A stretch of 64,000 nt of DNA from Candidatus Endonucleibacter bathymodioli (GCA_030674915.1 JASXSV010000001.1:248001-312000); one strand, 5' to 3'. Shown: positions 48,541-58,699, numbered from the stretch's first letter. Numbers and translations: made by a program. Notes: generated from the sequence alone by a model not told the origin.

Positions 48541-49206
48541 TTAGTGGACCTCGCTAAACTTGGTATTAGGTACAATTTTGAACTCAACCCTGTCTACCTG
48601 ATCTGGCTTCCAACTACGAATAACCCAAATCAACAGGCCAATCAAAAAGAACGCACTCGGTGCTAGCAACATCAAGCCATTTGGGTTATACCAACCACCA
48701 TTGCTAATAGTTGCCAGGATTTCGATACCAAACAGCTTCCCAGCCCCAAGCAGTTCACGGAAAAATGCAATAATCATTAACACACACCCATAACCAAGAC
48801 CATTACCAAAGCCATCCAAAGCTGACAGTATAGGTCCATTTTTCATAGCAAAAGACTCTGCTCTCCCCATAACAATACAGTTAGTGATAATCAAACCAAC
48901 AAAAACAGACAATTGCTTACTGATATCATAGGCATAGGCTTTTAGAATTTGGTCTACCACAATTACCAACGACGCAATAACAGTCATCTGACATATAATT
49001 CGAATACTGTTCGGAATTTGGTTACGAATCAATGAGACCGCAAAGTTTGACCCAGCGGTTACACCCATTACCGCTAGAGCCATTACCAAACTTACCTGCA
49101 TACTTGTTGTTACAGCCAGAGCCGAGCATATTCCAAGAATCTGCAATGTAATGGGGTTGTCGTTTACAACCGGCTCCAACAGGATATCTTTTGTCTTGAT
49201 AGACAT
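48541..49206 (-). CDS. nqrD: Na+-NQR subunit D
   Basis: 221 residues, six membrane helices. It has the conserved cysteines in [13 protein letters not shown] and [19 protein letters not shown], which together with NqrE hold the membrane iron centre whose assembly needs NqrM. It abuts nqrC, with its ATG at 49206 directly after the nqrC stop. C-terminal end [13 protein letters not shown]. Confidence 0.96.
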   Translation of the reverse strand: MSIKTKDILLEPVVNDNPITLQILGICSALAVTTSMQVSLVMALAVMGVTAGSNFAVSLIRNQIPNSIRIICQMTVIASLVIVVDQILKAYAYDISKQLSVFVGLIITNCIVMGRAESFAMKNGPILSALDGFGNGLGYGCVLMIIAFFRELLGAGKLFGIEILATISNGGWYNPNGLMLLAPSAFFLIGLLIWVIRSWKPDQVDRVEFKIVPNTKFSEVH

Positions 49207-50001
49207 TTATGCCCCACCCTTTTTTAAGTGTTTAAGAAAAGGTCCAAAGCCGTTATCACCCATCCAGAACTTAACCAGATTAGTAACACCATTACTGGTC
49301 AGGGTTGCACCTGCAAGACCATCAACCTGATACTTAGCAGATGCATTATTCTTATCAACAGCACCTTTAATAAGACCCAGCGCAGCCTTGCCATTACCAT
49401 CATAAACTTCTTTGCCTATCCATTTTTTCTTCCAGCTCGGATTATCTACCTCACCCCCTAAGCCCGGAGTTTCTGAATGCTCATAAAAAGCCATACCAGC
49501 CACCGTGTTGATATCACCGCCCAAGGCAATAAAACCATACAAAGTCGACCACAATCCATAACCATGGACCGGCAAAATAATAGTCTTCAACACTCCATCT
49601 TTTTCAATAACATAAACCTTGGCAACTTTGGCCTGGCGCCTGATACTGGCTATATCTTCAGATCTACTCACAGAGTGTGACTCCTTAGGATTTTTAGCAG
49701 CAGCACGCTGGTCATAGTCACTAATCTCTTTTTCAGAAATATCTTTTTTAAACTTACCGGTTTTCAGATCTACCAACTTCGGCTTGACATTCTCAAACAA
49801 CTTTTTCACTTCACTTACGGTTAATACCTCCGCATTATCCGTCAAACCGGAAATAGCCAGAATATTTCTCTGAACATTAATAATTTTATTCAGCTCTTGC
49901 TTGTCTTTCAAAAACACCGAGGTAGAGGATACCATCACCGAACAGATCAACGACAACAAGATCGTCACCAATAGTGTCTTTTTGATAGAGTCATTAGACA
50001 T
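49207..50001 (-). CDS. nqrC: Na+-NQR subunit C
   Basis: 264 residues from the ATG at 50001, whose ATGTCTAA overlaps the end of nqrB by eight bases; a longer frame exists but would start inside nqrB. One membrane helix ([19 protein letters not shown]) and a periplasmic FMN domain. The flavinylation site is [13 protein letters not shown], where ApbE attaches FMN to the Thr. [20 protein letters not shown] is the other conserved family segment. Confidence 0.95.
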   Translation of the reverse strand: MSNDSIKKTLLVTILLSLICSVMVSSTSVFLKDKQELNKIINVQRNILAISGLTDNAEVLTVSEVKKLFENVKPKLVDLKTGKFKKDISEKEISDYDQRAAAKNPKESHSVSRSEDIASIRRQAKVAKVYVIEKDGVLKTIILPVHGYGLWSTLYGFIALGGDINTVAGMAFYEHSETPGLGGEVDNPSWKKKWIGKEVYDGNGKAALGLIKGAVDKNNASAKYQVDGLAGATLTSNGVTNLVKFWMGDNGFGPFLKHLKKGGA

Positions 50002-51196
50002 TTGCCCGAGCCTCCCGACGTTTGATGTTCGCTTCAATAACAAAATAATCAATCAGCGGTGCAAATATGTTCGCAAATAATATTGCTAGCATCATACCCT
50101 CAGGAAATGCAGGATTTACCACTCGTATCAGAATCACCATCACGCCAATCAATATGCCATAAAACCAGCGCCCAGCATTAGTCATTGAAGCAGAAACTGG
50201 ATCCGTAGTCATGAAAATCAAACCAAATGCAAAGCCACCCAATACCATATGCCAGTACCACGGCACACCAAACATCATATTGGTATCAGAACCAATAAAG
50301 TTAAAAAGCAGTGATAAACTAATCATACCGAGCATGGTACCAGCGACAATACGCCACGATGCCACACCGCTAATCAACAGTACCGCTCCCCCTATAAAAA
50401 CAGCTATGGTCGATGTTTCCCCAATAGACCCCTGCATTGTACCGATAAAGGCATCAAGCCACGTAATATTATTTGCCACCACATTAGCAACACCTCCTTG
50501 CTGCGCCAGACTCAACGCTGTTGCACCGGAAAATCCATCAACAGCAGTCCAAACCAAATCTCCGGAAATTTGCGCAGGATAAGCAAAGAACAAAAATGCT
50601 CGGCCACACAGCGCAGGATTAAGAAAGTTTTTACCGGTACCACCGAACACTTCTTTACCTATGACTACACCGAAAGATATTCCCAAAGCCACCTGCCACA
50701 ACGGGATACTTGGGGGTAGAATCAGTGCAAACAGCACAGATGTAACAAAAAAACCCTCGTTAACCTCGTGGCGCCGTACTATAGCAAAAAGCACTTCCCA
50801 GCCACCACCCACCATGAAAGTAACTGCATACACCGGCAGAAAATAAACCGCACCGTATATCAGGTTATCCAACACGCTAGTGGGATCATTACCAGAGAGC
50901 ATTGCTATCAAACTACCGTGCCAGTCAACAGGTAATGCCAGACCTGTCGCAATCGCTGTATTTCCATGATAGCCAATATTCCACATACCAAAAAGCATAA
51001 CAGGAAAAGTACAAACCCATACCAAGCCCATCATCCGTTTTAAATCAACTGCATCACGTACATGACTAGTGTTATGTGTCACATCCAGAGGGCTATAAAG
51101 CAACGTATCCGCAGCCTCATACAACGCATAAAACTTTTCGTGCTTACCCCCCTTAACAAAGTGAGGTTTAAGTGAATCCAATAATTTTCGTAACAC
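49994..51196 (-). CDS. nqrB: Na+-NQR subunit B
   Basis: 400 residues, about ten membrane helices. It carries covalent FMN at the Thr of [13 protein letters not shown], a substrate for ApbE. Other family marks are [20 protein letters not shown] and [20 protein letters not shown]. The start is a GTG with GGGG upstream. It is the main Na+-conducting subunit. It overlaps nqrC by eight bases. Confidence 0.96.
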   Translation of the reverse strand: MLRKLLDSLKPHFVKGGKHEKFYALYEAADTLLYSPLDVTHNTSHVRDAVDLKRMMGLVWVCTFPVMLFGMWNIGYHGNTAIATGLALPVDWHGSLIAMLSGNDPTSVLDNLIYGAVYFLPVYAVTFMVGGGWEVLFAIVRRHEVNEGFFVTSVLFALILPPSIPLWQVALGISFGVVIGKEVFGGTGKNFLNPALCGRAFLFFAYPAQISGDLVWTAVDGFSGATALSLAQQGGVANVVANNITWLDAFIGTMQGSIGETSTIAVFIGGAVLLISGVASWRIVAGTMLGMISLSLLFNFIGSDTNMMFGVPWYWHMVLGGFAFGLIFMTTDPVSASMTNAGRWFYGILIGVMVILIRVVNPAFPEGMMLAILFANIFAPLIDYFVIEANIKRREARANV

Positions 51197-51202
51197 TATG
51201 AG

Positions 51203-52537
51203 TTACCCCTCAAGCTCAATGAGTGTCAGATTGTCGCGCAATACGGGACCGTATTCATATTTACCGGCACAAACGTAACTGCACAGAGCAAGATCTTCTT
51301 CTTCCAACTCTAATACCCCAAGCTTCTGAGATGCTTCGGCATCACCCACCAAAATAGCACGCAACAACTGCGTAGCCAGAATATCCATAGGCATGACTTT
51401 CTCATAACTACCAACAGGAATCATTGCCCTTTCACTACCATTTGTTGTTGTCGTAAAGTCAAACAAGCGGCGGGGAGACAGCCTAGAAAACAGTATATTA
51501 AGCACAGAATGACGATCAACCGCAGGATTTAACCAACCTAGAAATAGCCTCTCGGTACTTTCTTTCAGTACTGACACCTGAAAGTGATAGCGCCCCAAGT
51601 AAGCCGAAACACCACAGGCTGTCCTACCACCCAATACTGAACCGCTAATTATGCGGTTTTTCCCAATTTTTAATTCATCTGCAGTAAGATCGTCAAGATT
51701 TGCACCAATACACGTACGAACCAACCGAGCGTTACCAACCTGCGGACCAGCCAGCGATATCACCCGATCAGTGTAAATCTTACCCGTAGTAAACAGCTTA
51801 CCTACCGCAATCACATCCTGATAACCAATCTGCCAAACTGTTTTATTAGCAGATACTGGATCTAGAAAATGAATATGAGTACTTGGCAAACCGGCAGGAT
51901 GAGGACCAGAAAACTCTTCAATGGTAGCAATCCCTGCTGGAATTCGCGCACCAGGAGCCTTGCACAGAAAAATTTTATCATTGCAAAGCTTGCCTAATAT
52001 ATTAACGCCCTGTTCAAAGGCTTCCGACTGCTCTCCAATAACAACCTCAGGATTACCTGCCAAAGGCTGCGTATCAATTGCGGTTACAAAAATAGAATTG
52101 GGTCGAGACCCCAGCACAGGCACTTTACTAAATGGCCTTGTGCGCATACCTGCCCATAGACCAGACTGATTCAACTCATCTTCTATCTCTTGAGCCGACA
52201 AGTTTGCCAACTCTTTTGGCTTGTAAAAAGCAAATAATTCTTCTTCGTGACCATCAATATCAATGACAACGGATTGAAATACACGGCGCTCCCCACGGTT
52301 AATGGCAGCTACCACACCACTGGCCGGTGCTGTAAAGCGTACTCCAGGGTTATTTTTATCAGAAAAGAGCAACTGCCCTTTTTTAACTCTATCTCCCACA
52401 GCAACCGCCATAGAGGTCTTTAAACCTATATAATCAAAGCCTAATAGAGCAACCGAACGTACTTCCTTTCCTTCTGAAACGCGTTGCTCTGGCTGTCCTG
52501 ATATGGGGATATCCAGCCCCTGTTTGATTTTGATCAT
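51203..52537 (-). CDS. nqrA: Na+-NQR subunit A
   Basis: 444 residues, cytoplasmic peripheral subunit contacting quinone. Starts MIKIKQGLDIPISGQPEQ; family segments include GFDYIGLKTSMAVAVGDRVK, FTAPASGVVAAINRGERR and GGRTACGVSAYLGRYHFQVS. First gene of the nqrABCDEF operon; the operon promoter should lie in the 52540-52700 region. Confidence 0.96.
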   Translation of the reverse strand: MIKIKQGLDIPISGQPEQRVSEGKEVRSVALLGFDYIGLKTSMAVAVGDRVKKGQLLFSDKNNPGVRFTAPASGVVAAINRGERRVFQSVVIDIDGHEEELFAFYKPKELANLSAQEIEDELNQSGLWAGMRTRPFSKVPVLGSRPNSIFVTAIDTQPLAGNPEVVIGEQSEAFEQGVNILGKLCNDKIFLCKAPGARIPAGIATIEEFSGPHPAGLPSTHIHFLDPVSANKTVWQIGYQDVIAVGKLFTTGKIYTDRVISLAGPQVGNARLVRTCIGANLDDLTADELKIGKNRIISGSVLGGRTACGVSAYLGRYHFQVSVLKESTERLFLGWLNPAVDRHSVLNILFSRLSPRRLFDFTTTTNGSERAMIPVGSYEKVMPMDILATQLLRAILVGDAEASQKLGVLELEEEDLALCSYVCAGKYEYGPVLRDNLTLIELEG

Positions 52538-53353
52538 AACTTTGCCTAATCATTCAAGTTGAGATCACTAGTAACCTGTGTCCCGGTTATACTTATTGCA
52601 AAAAACATGCCTCGGCCCTTATGTAAAACCAGAATTAGGGCTCATCCAAAGGCAGACACATTTGGTTTAAATCTATCAACCTGTCAAACACCTATAACCT
52701 TCCGTACTCATTGCCATTAGTGAGCAAAAAACAAACTAGCAAAGCTCCATAAGCCTAGAAATATTAGGTAGTAATGATAAGTGCGGAGTTAACAGTTACA
52801 CACATCTACTAAGCGTAGGCATACAATAACTTTGGTCATAATACCCATAGCTACCTACGCTTCATAAGTAACCCTATCCTCTATCAGCCATATTTCACAT
52901 CTCTACAGCTAAAAATACCGTGTAAAAATCAATATTGGGATTATATAGATTATTACTGACAGATACTATAGGAATAAGCAACTGAATGAAAAAAATCAAA
53001 AATAATACAGATACACCTCCACAGAAACAACGATTCTAGGCGCTATCGCTATGAAGTTTTCTGGGAGTCTTTACTCCAATCTATAGGTCTTATGCACTAT
53101 TTCCAGTGTTTCAAACTTATTTTTAACGCACTTATCTCACATAACATAATTTTACACACCATAGAGCACCAAAAGCTTAGGGCCTTTGCGAATATTCTCG
53201 GTAATAGCGGTCAGCCCCTGCCCATAAAGTATTTTATTTTTGGCAAGGCCCATGAAAGTAAGCCTCTGCACCAGTTACCATAAGGGTGAGAACAGTCAAC
53301 GACCTCACACCCAAATAGCACTGATATGACATACATCTCCATAACTCAATAAA
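52538..53353. other. Gene-free stretch upstream of nqrA with two dispersed repeats
   Basis: About 815 bases between nqrA and the end of tatD. It contains a family 1-type segment at about 52690-52745 (TACTCATTGCCATTAGTGAG, AACAAACTAGCAAAGCTCCA) and the family 2 copy at 53155-53265. It must also carry the nqr promoter. No gene is visible. Confidence 0.55.
53155..53270 (+). repeat. Dispersed repeat, family 2 (partner at 7720-7830)
   Basis: CATAGAGCACCAAAAGCTTA, GGGCCTTTGC, GGTAATAGCGG and TTTTGGCAAGGCCCATGAA align with the copy at 7720. Both lie in non-coding DNA and neither has clear terminal repeats. Confidence 0.6.
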
Positions 53354-54139
53354 TCACCGCGGCACTTTATTAAACAGCCTATGAAAATTATTTGTCGTGT
53401 GTTCTGCAAGCTCTTCTAAAGAAATATTTTTAAGCTCCGCCACATAACGTGCAACATCAGCAAGAAAAGCAGGCTCGTTAGGCTTGCCTCTATGAGGCAC
53501 CGGCGCCAAATAAGGAGCATCAGTTTCTATCAGCAATCGGTCAAAGGGGATTTTTTTGACGACATCCCTTAACTCTGAAGCATTTGCGAATGTTACAATA
53601 CCTGAAATAGAAATCATGAAATTCATATCCATAGCTGCTTTCGCCATATCCCAAGATTCTGTAAAACAGTGCAAAACTCCGGCTGCTTCCGTACAGGCAT
53701 AGCTACGAATAAGCGCTAATGTATCAGCCTTGGCATCCCGAGTGTGCACAATTATCGGAAGTTTTGCTTGTGATGCCACCTGTAACTGCGCAACAAAACA
53801 GGATTGCTGAACTATTTTATTTTCTTTTGCGTAATAATAATCCAACCCAGTTTCACCAATGCCAACAACCTGCAAGTGTGAAGCATATTGTAGTAATTCT
53901 TCAGCCTCTAACATGTCAGACTTGCATTCAAGAGGATGAATACCTATCGATGCGTATATAGAACTGTATGTTTCTGCCAATTCAATTATCTGGTCAGCAT
54001 GCTTCAGATCTGTACCCACGCAGAGTATTTTTTCCACACCCACCTCCCTGGCAGCAGCTATCGCTTTCTTCAAGCTTCCGTCATACTTTGCTAAATTTAA
54101 ACGATCAAGGTGACAATGGGAATCAATCAGGGTAGACAT
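53354..54139 (-). CDS. TatD-family metal-dependent hydrolase (YcfH type)
   Basis: 261 residues from the ATG at 54139, which has GGAG seven bases upstream. TIM-barrel amidohydrolase of the TatD/YcfH group, linked to DNase or D-aminoacyl-type hydrolysis. Metal ligands are visible in LIDSHCHLDRL (HxH), IGIHPLEC, GIGETGLDYYY (Glu), LPIIVHTRDAKAD (His), GVLHCFTES (His) and LLIETDAPYLAP (Asp). Its place after holB-pilZ matches tatD/ycfH in Pseudomonas-type genomes. Confidence 0.93.
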   Translation of the reverse strand: MSTLIDSHCHLDRLNLAKYDGSLKKAIAAAREVGVEKILCVGTDLKHADQIIELAETYSSIYASIGIHPLECKSDMLEAEELLQYASHLQVVGIGETGLDYYYAKENKIVQQSCFVAQLQVASQAKLPIIVHTRDAKADTLALIRSYACTEAAGVLHCFTESWDMAKAAMDMNFMISISGIVTFANASELRDVVKKIPFDRLLIETDAPYLAPVPHRGKPNEPAFLADVARYVAELKNISLEELAEHTTNNFHRLFNKVPR

Positions 54140-54420
54140 GCATTTTCTCCGACCAACACCAAACAATAATAGCCCCTATCATGACTCATAATTCCACCCA
54201 CCTCCTCAACAATGCAGAGGTATCAACCACCTCACTTACCACCTCACTTACCACCTCAATTACCACCTATAATCTACCATTAATGCTTTGAGTAGGAGAC
54301 AAACTAGCAAAGTTTCATAAACCTACAAGTAGATCGTAGCTGGGGCAAGTAGTAACATCCAGCAACCTCATGCCCTCCATGATAACGGGTATAACCACCC
54401 CTAAATAATTTTGAATATCA
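54140..54420. repeat. Intergenic stretch with 12-bp repeats and a degenerate dispersed repeat
   Basis: ACCACCTCACTT is repeated about three times (54216-54260), followed by a worn family 1 segment (GGAGACAAACTAGCAAAGTT). No gene. Confidence 0.5.
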
Positions 54421-54762
54421 TTACATAGTGCTAGTGCTATGCTCCGACTCTAAGGTTCCCGCAAGCAAGGTTTCAATTTTTGCGCGCACAGAAGAATTTT
54501 CCTCAGCAAACTGAACACCTATACCTTCAGGCTTTCTCCCTTGCGCTCCCTTAGGGGTAATCCACACCACTCTCCCAGGCACTGGCAATACTTCAGGATC
54601 ATCCATCAAAGTTAGACGAATAAATACTTCGCTACCAAGCTTATATGCTTTAGATGTGGGAATAAAAATACCTCCTCTCTTAAGGTAAGGCATATAAGCC
54701 TCATACAGCGAAACCATATCCTTTATTGCAAGTGACAAAAAACCAGCCATACCCTGTACCAT
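54421..54762 (-). CDS. pilZ: PilZ-domain protein (type IV pilus PilZ)
   Basis: 113 residues. GGIFIPTSKAYKLGSEVFIR, VPGRVVWITPKGAQGRKPEG and IGVQFAEEN are hallmarks of the original PilZ type that acts in type IV pilus assembly. The RxxxR and D/NxSxxG motifs needed for c-di-GMP binding are absent, as in other true PilZ proteins. The ATG is preceded by GGAGGG. Position between holB and tatD is conserved in Pseudomonas-like bacteria. No pilus genes are in this window. Confidence 0.92.
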   Translation of the reverse strand: MVQGMAGFLSLAIKDMVSLYEAYMPYLKRGGIFIPTSKAYKLGSEVFIRLTLMDDPEVLPVPGRVVWITPKGAQGRKPEGIGVQFAEENSSVRAKIETLLAGTLESEHSTSTM

Positions 54763-54926
54763 TATCCATCCCTCCCTTTAATTTTTTACAGCACCTATAC
54801 CCATTACCCAGCTTAAAGAGCTGAGATTATTTACTACTATAACTTACCGCAACTCAATTTTTTGAGCCATCTTAACTCATCAAGCTTCACTCCTTTGTTG
54901 CCTGATCAAGCTTTCAATGACTTTAG

Positions 54927-55916
54927 CTATGGAACAAGATCAATAAAATGGCAAAGAGCTCCTTCCATCATCATCTGCTCATTCAGATTTCCCCCCGTTG
55001 CTATTATCTGCCGCTGACTTATTAACCAATCCCTAAGTATCATTACTTGTCTGACCCCAGCTATTTTTCGAGCCAAATATTGAATCACCTTAGATGCATC
55101 TTCATTACGGATACGACTCTGCCCCCCTGTCAGCGAAAGTCTGACAACATCCCCAAGCCAGTCCGACAACCAAACTAAAATCAGTGAAGTATCCTTTTTC
55201 TGCCAACTCTTAGCAAGATCGACAGGAGTTAGATTACCCCTAAAAAGAGACTCAATAGAACTCACCATCTCTTCCCTATGCGCAACCACCCCTCGCTTCC
55301 CCATGGAAATAGCCTCTAGTGGCGCCCCTGAAGCCAGATGTAGCAAGATTTCAGAATTACTCTCAGACTGACTCACCAACCATTCTATAGCCACATCATG
55401 GGCAGGAATTCTAAAGTTCAGGGCCTGACAGCGACTTCTGATTGTTGCCAATAAGTCACCCCAGCGATGACTAACCAGAAAAAACATGGTTTCGATACCA
55501 GGCTCTTCCAATGACTTAAGCAAAGCATTAGAAGCATTCAAATTCATTGCCTCCGCGGGACTAATAATAATAACCCTACGACCTCCCTGCTGAGCGGTTT
55601 GACGGACAAATACATTTAACTTCCGAATTTGATCTATTTTTATCGCCCCACCAGCCTTCTCCGGCTCAATAGTCAATAAATCCGGATGACTACCTGCCTC
55701 CACCAAAAAACAGCCTTTGCACTGCCCACATGAAATATTCTCTACCGGTGACAAACAAAGTAACCATCCGGCAAAAGCCTTGGCAAAATGCAGTTTCCCA
55801 ATACCCAACATCCCTTTCAGCAAAAAAGCATGCCCCAGACCTCCCCGGCCAGCCCTGTCCAGCATCGTTTGCCATTCTGAGTGCTGCCACGACAACGGTC
55901 GACATTCCGCCCGCAC
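54927..55916 (-). CDS. holB: DNA polymerase III subunit delta'
   Basis: Clamp-loader subunit. 329 residues from the GTG at 55916, which overlaps the tmk stop by one base. It has an AAA+ fold with GHAFLLKGMLGIGKLHFAKA, the zinc-binding CGQCKGCFLVEAGSHPD, and SNALLKSLEEPG plus TIRSRCQAL, the SRC motif of clamp loaders. The C-terminal third is divergent, as usual. Belongs to the pabC-mltG-tmk-holB-pilZ-tatD run. Confidence 0.94.
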   Translation of the reverse strand: MRAECRPLSWQHSEWQTMLDRAGRGGLGHAFLLKGMLGIGKLHFAKAFAGWLLCLSPVENISCGQCKGCFLVEAGSHPDLLTIEPEKAGGAIKIDQIRKLNVFVRQTAQQGGRRVIIISPAEAMNLNASNALLKSLEEPGIETMFFLVSHRWGDLLATIRSRCQALNFRIPAHDVAIEWLVSQSESNSEILLHLASGAPLEAISMGKRGVVAHREEMVSSIESLFRGNLTPVDLAKSWQKKDTSLILVWLSDWLGDVVRLSLTGGQSRIRNEDASKVIQYLARKIAGVRQVMILRDWLISQRQIIATGGNLNEQMMMEGALCHFIDLVP

Positions 55917-56536
55917 TATACTAAACGCCGTTTAAGCACTTCTTCGATCTGTCCTAACACATTATCAACGGAGGCACTGGCATCAATGACAATATACCGC
56001 TCAGGGTATTGTTTTGCGCGTTCAAGATAGGTAGAGCGCACTCTCTCAAAAAAAACTATCTCTTCCTGTTCTATCCTGTCCAACTCATCTCCACGACTTC
56101 TAGCTCGCCCAAGGCCTATTGTAGGGTCAATATCCAGCAACAACGTTAAATCCGGTCGGCAATCACCTTGAACCAGATTTTCCAGAACCTCAATTTTAGA
56201 TGAATCAATACCCCGACCGCCACCTTGATAGGCATATGTAGCATCAGTAAAACGGTCGCACAAGAGCACCTTACCTGCTGCCATAGCTGGTTTTATTTTT
56301 TCATGGAAATTCTGCGACCTCGCTGCAAATAACAATAATAACTCTGTAGTATCAACAACCGACTCTTGGCGCTTTGCCAGCAGCAGTTCTCTTATCTCTT
56401 CAGCCAAAAGTGTACCTCCAGGCTCCCGAGTCTGCTCATAGGCAATTCCATTGGCCTCAAACCAGCCCCTAATAAAGCCGACAGCTGTTGTTTTCCCTGC
56501 TCCTTCGATCCCCTCTATGGTAAGAAAAAAACCCAT
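55916..56536 (-). CDS. tmk: Thymidylate kinase
   Basis: Phosphorylates dTMP to dTDP. 206 residues. P-loop IEGIEGAGKTTAVGF, TREPGGTLLAEEIRELLL, the DRF motif CDRFTDATYAYQGGGRG and the LID-region RSRGDELDRIEQE. GAGGTGA is upstream of the ATG. Starts 16 bases after the end of mltG and overlaps holB, so it is part of one operon. Confidence 0.96.
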   Translation of the reverse strand: MGFFLTIEGIEGAGKTTAVGFIRGWFEANGIAYEQTREPGGTLLAEEIRELLLAKRQESVVDTTELLLLFAARSQNFHEKIKPAMAAGKVLLCDRFTDATYAYQGGGRGIDSSKIEVLENLVQGDCRPDLTLLLDIDPTIGLGRARSRGDELDRIEQEEIVFFERVRSTYLERAKQYPERYIVIDASASVDNVLGQIEEVLKRRLV

Positions 56537-56552
56537 ACGCTTCGCTCACCTC

Positions 56553-57587
56553 TTAATTAACAACACTAGAACGATAATCAACCCGACGATTCTTAACTTG
56601 ATACTTCCGAACGGCCTTATTATGCTCAGCCAATGATTCAGAGAAATAATGCGTACCATCACCTTTAGCAACAAAATACAGATCTTTTCCTTCTCTAGGA
56701 TGAAGCGCTGCATGTATAGACTCCCGTCCGACCAAAGCGATAGGTGTAGGGGGAAGCCCCTTAATAACATAAGTATTATAAGACGTCTTCTCGCGTAGAT
56801 TTTTTCTGTTCAACCCCCCTTGATACCGCTCACCCATACCATAGATAACCGTAGGATCACTCTGCAATCTCATATTCCTCTGCAACCTCCGGACAAACAC
56901 ACCAGAAATATCAGGCCTCTCAAATGCCACTCCAGTTTCTTTTTCGATAATCGACGCCAATACCAACGCTTCATAAGAATTTTCATAGGGCAACCCCGTA
57001 GATTTATTTCTCCACTCTTCTTCTAGCACCTCGTTCAATCGTTTATGGGCTCTGACCAAAATAGACCCAACCAGTCCTCCAGACTCAAAGAAATAAGTAT
57101 CGGGATAAAACAAGCCTTCTGGGCTACCCTTGATATCCAAATGTTTGAAAAGAGATTGAAGATCTTGCTCACTCAGCGGCCTGGTTAGCTTAGGGTGACT
57201 GTTGAGCAGCTGAAGAATATCTACAAACCTCAACCCTTCCACCAAAGTAATATCGTAATACCGAACCCTTCCCTTGGTAAACATAACCAACACTTCACGG
57301 ACAGAAATACCTGGAGTAATTTGATAATCGCCACTTTGTAAAGACGTAGCCATACCTAACAACTGCCCCATAATTGAGAAAGCTTCAAAGCTCTCAATCA
57401 CACCCAAAGCCTTAAGGCGCTTGCCAATATAATTCAACGAATCACCTTTCTCTATTATAAAGTCCTGCTCTGACAATAATAAAACAGGCTTATCAATACT
57501 CCAGCTCAACCAGATCCAGCCGCTCACAACTAATAGCGACATAAGCAGCAAACCACTCAATAATCCAATCACGAATTTCTTAAGCAT
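56553..57587 (-). CDS. mltG: Endolytic murein transglycosylase MltG
   Basis: Cleaves nascent glycan strands in the periplasm. 344 residues. An N-terminal membrane anchor (IGLLSGLLLMSLLVVSGWIW), a LysM-like region and the YceG domain with the catalytic Glu in ASIIEKETG, QSDPTVIYGMG, SYNTYVIKGLPPTPI and YFVAKGDGTHYFS. The start overlaps the pabC end by eight bases. Confidence 0.95.
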   Translation of the reverse strand: MLKKFVIGLLSGLLLMSLLVVSGWIWLSWSIDKPVLLLSEQDFIIEKGDSLNYIGKRLKALGVIESFEAFSIMGQLLGMATSLQSGDYQITPGISVREVLVMFTKGRVRYYDITLVEGLRFVDILQLLNSHPKLTRPLSEQDLQSLFKHLDIKGSPEGLFYPDTYFFESGGLVGSILVRAHKRLNEVLEEEWRNKSTGLPYENSYEALVLASIIEKETGVAFERPDISGVFVRRLQRNMRLQSDPTVIYGMGERYQGGLNRKNLREKTSYNTYVIKGLPPTPIALVGRESIHAALHPREGKDLYFVAKGDGTHYFSESLAEHNKAVRKYQVKNRRVDYRSSVVN

Positions 57588-58434
57588 TTAATACATCCAC
57601 CACTCTATCTCTAACAGTGCAGGTTACAACACCAACAGGCCAACGACTAGTACCGCAAGCAGCCACCGGCCAAACACCATTAACACTATTACAAACAAAC
57701 ACCTCCTTGGCAGCAGTAAACTCAGTCAATGAAATCCTCCGCTCCTGAACAGATAAACCCCAGGCCCCGGCCTGCTCAAGAATATATTGACGACAGACGC
57801 CAGCCACACCACTATTGTCCAATTTCGGTGTTAACAATAATCCATCATGATCTACCAAAAAAAGGTTAGTCATAGTTCCTTCAATGACAAACCCTTCATA
57901 GTCCATAAGCAACCCCTCATAACATTGTGGGTCACTCCATTCATTACGCGCCAGAACCTGCTCCAAACGATTAAGATGCTTTACACCCGCCAAACAGCTG
58001 TATCCCAGCCTAAGATTACACAATCTTGCCACAATACCTTTGTTCGGTAACCAACTGGGATAAGATGGTAAAGGGTGTAATGATAATATACGACAAGGGT
58101 TTATGCATCCTGAAGGATTATATCCTCGACCACCACTACCCCTTGTAAGCATGACCTTAAGAACCACATCCTCCGCATCAGCAGCATGCAAAAACTGATG
58201 AGTTTCCCTTTTCATCTGCTCTATATCAATATCAATACCTAAACGAAAAGCATCTACAGACATTCTATCCCAGTGCAAATTTTCCATAGATAGCTTACCT
58301 GCTATTACCAGAATAGTTTCAAACAAGCCATCACCATATAACAACCCACGATTAGTGACTGCAATTGCGGAAACTGGCTCGCCATTGATCCATACTAAGT
58401 CGCTGACCTTATTATGCAAATTATGCAAACTCAC
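57580..58434 (-). CDS. pabC: Aminodeoxychorismate lyase
   Basis: PLP fold-type IV enzyme converting aminodeoxychorismate to p-aminobenzoate for folate. 284 residues from a GTG. NRGLLYGDGLFETI is the family start, followed by GGRGYNPSG, LRLGYSCLAGVKHLNRLEQV (catalytic Lys) and YEGFVIEGTMTNLFLV. First gene of the run shared with mltG and tmk. The fab genes that often lie upstream are replaced here by the attC-like site and the defence operon. Confidence 0.93.
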   Translation of the reverse strand: MSLHNLHNKVSDLVWINGEPVSAIAVTNRGLLYGDGLFETILVIAGKLSMENLHWDRMSVDAFRLGIDIDIEQMKRETHQFLHAADAEDVVLKVMLTRGSGGRGYNPSGCINPCRILSLHPLPSYPSWLPNKGIVARLCNLRLGYSCLAGVKHLNRLEQVLARNEWSDPQCYEGLLMDYEGFVIEGTMTNLFLVDHDGLLLTPKLDNSGVAGVCRQYILEQAGAWGLSVQERRISLTEFTAAKEVFVCNSVNGVWPVAACGTSRWPVGVVTCTVRDRVVDVLNA

Positions 58435-58581
58435 TATCTGTATTCCATATTTTCATCAATACTGCCATTTATTGCATACAATATACCAGCTACCATTAAA
58501 ACGACAAACGTGCGAAACACTATGAGCCTTACCCAACAGGGACTTTCCACCCTGCAAGATGTTCCAAGCTTCGCTTGTTGC

Positions 58582-58665
58582 ACTAACGACCAAGCTCACC
58601 GGCAAAATAAAGCGTAGTGAGGAACGAACGCAGCTTTATTTTGTCCGCGTGTAGCGCCTTGTTAT
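58582..58665 (-). other. Integron attC-like recombination site
   Basis: In minus-strand sense it begins ATAACAAGGCGCTACACGCG (R''/L'' boxes), contains a long stem CAAAATAAAGC / GCTTTATTTTG (58633-58643 with 58603-58613) and ends CCGGTGAGCTTGGTCGTTAG (L'/R' boxes). The two outer boxes are partly complementary with unpaired bases, the usual attC architecture. It lies just downstream of kwaB, in the orientation expected for a cassette. R'' and R' deviate somewhat from consensus, and no integrase gene is in the window. Confidence 0.6.
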
Positions 58666-58699
58666 ATTTGCATTTTTCGATGTTCAATGGTTCATGCTG

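Noticed and set aside
54421..54762. PilZ protein as a c-di-GMP receptor for the GGDEF protein at 39860
   Set aside because: The RxxxR and D/NxSxxG binding motifs are absent; it belongs to the pilus-assembly PilZ type.
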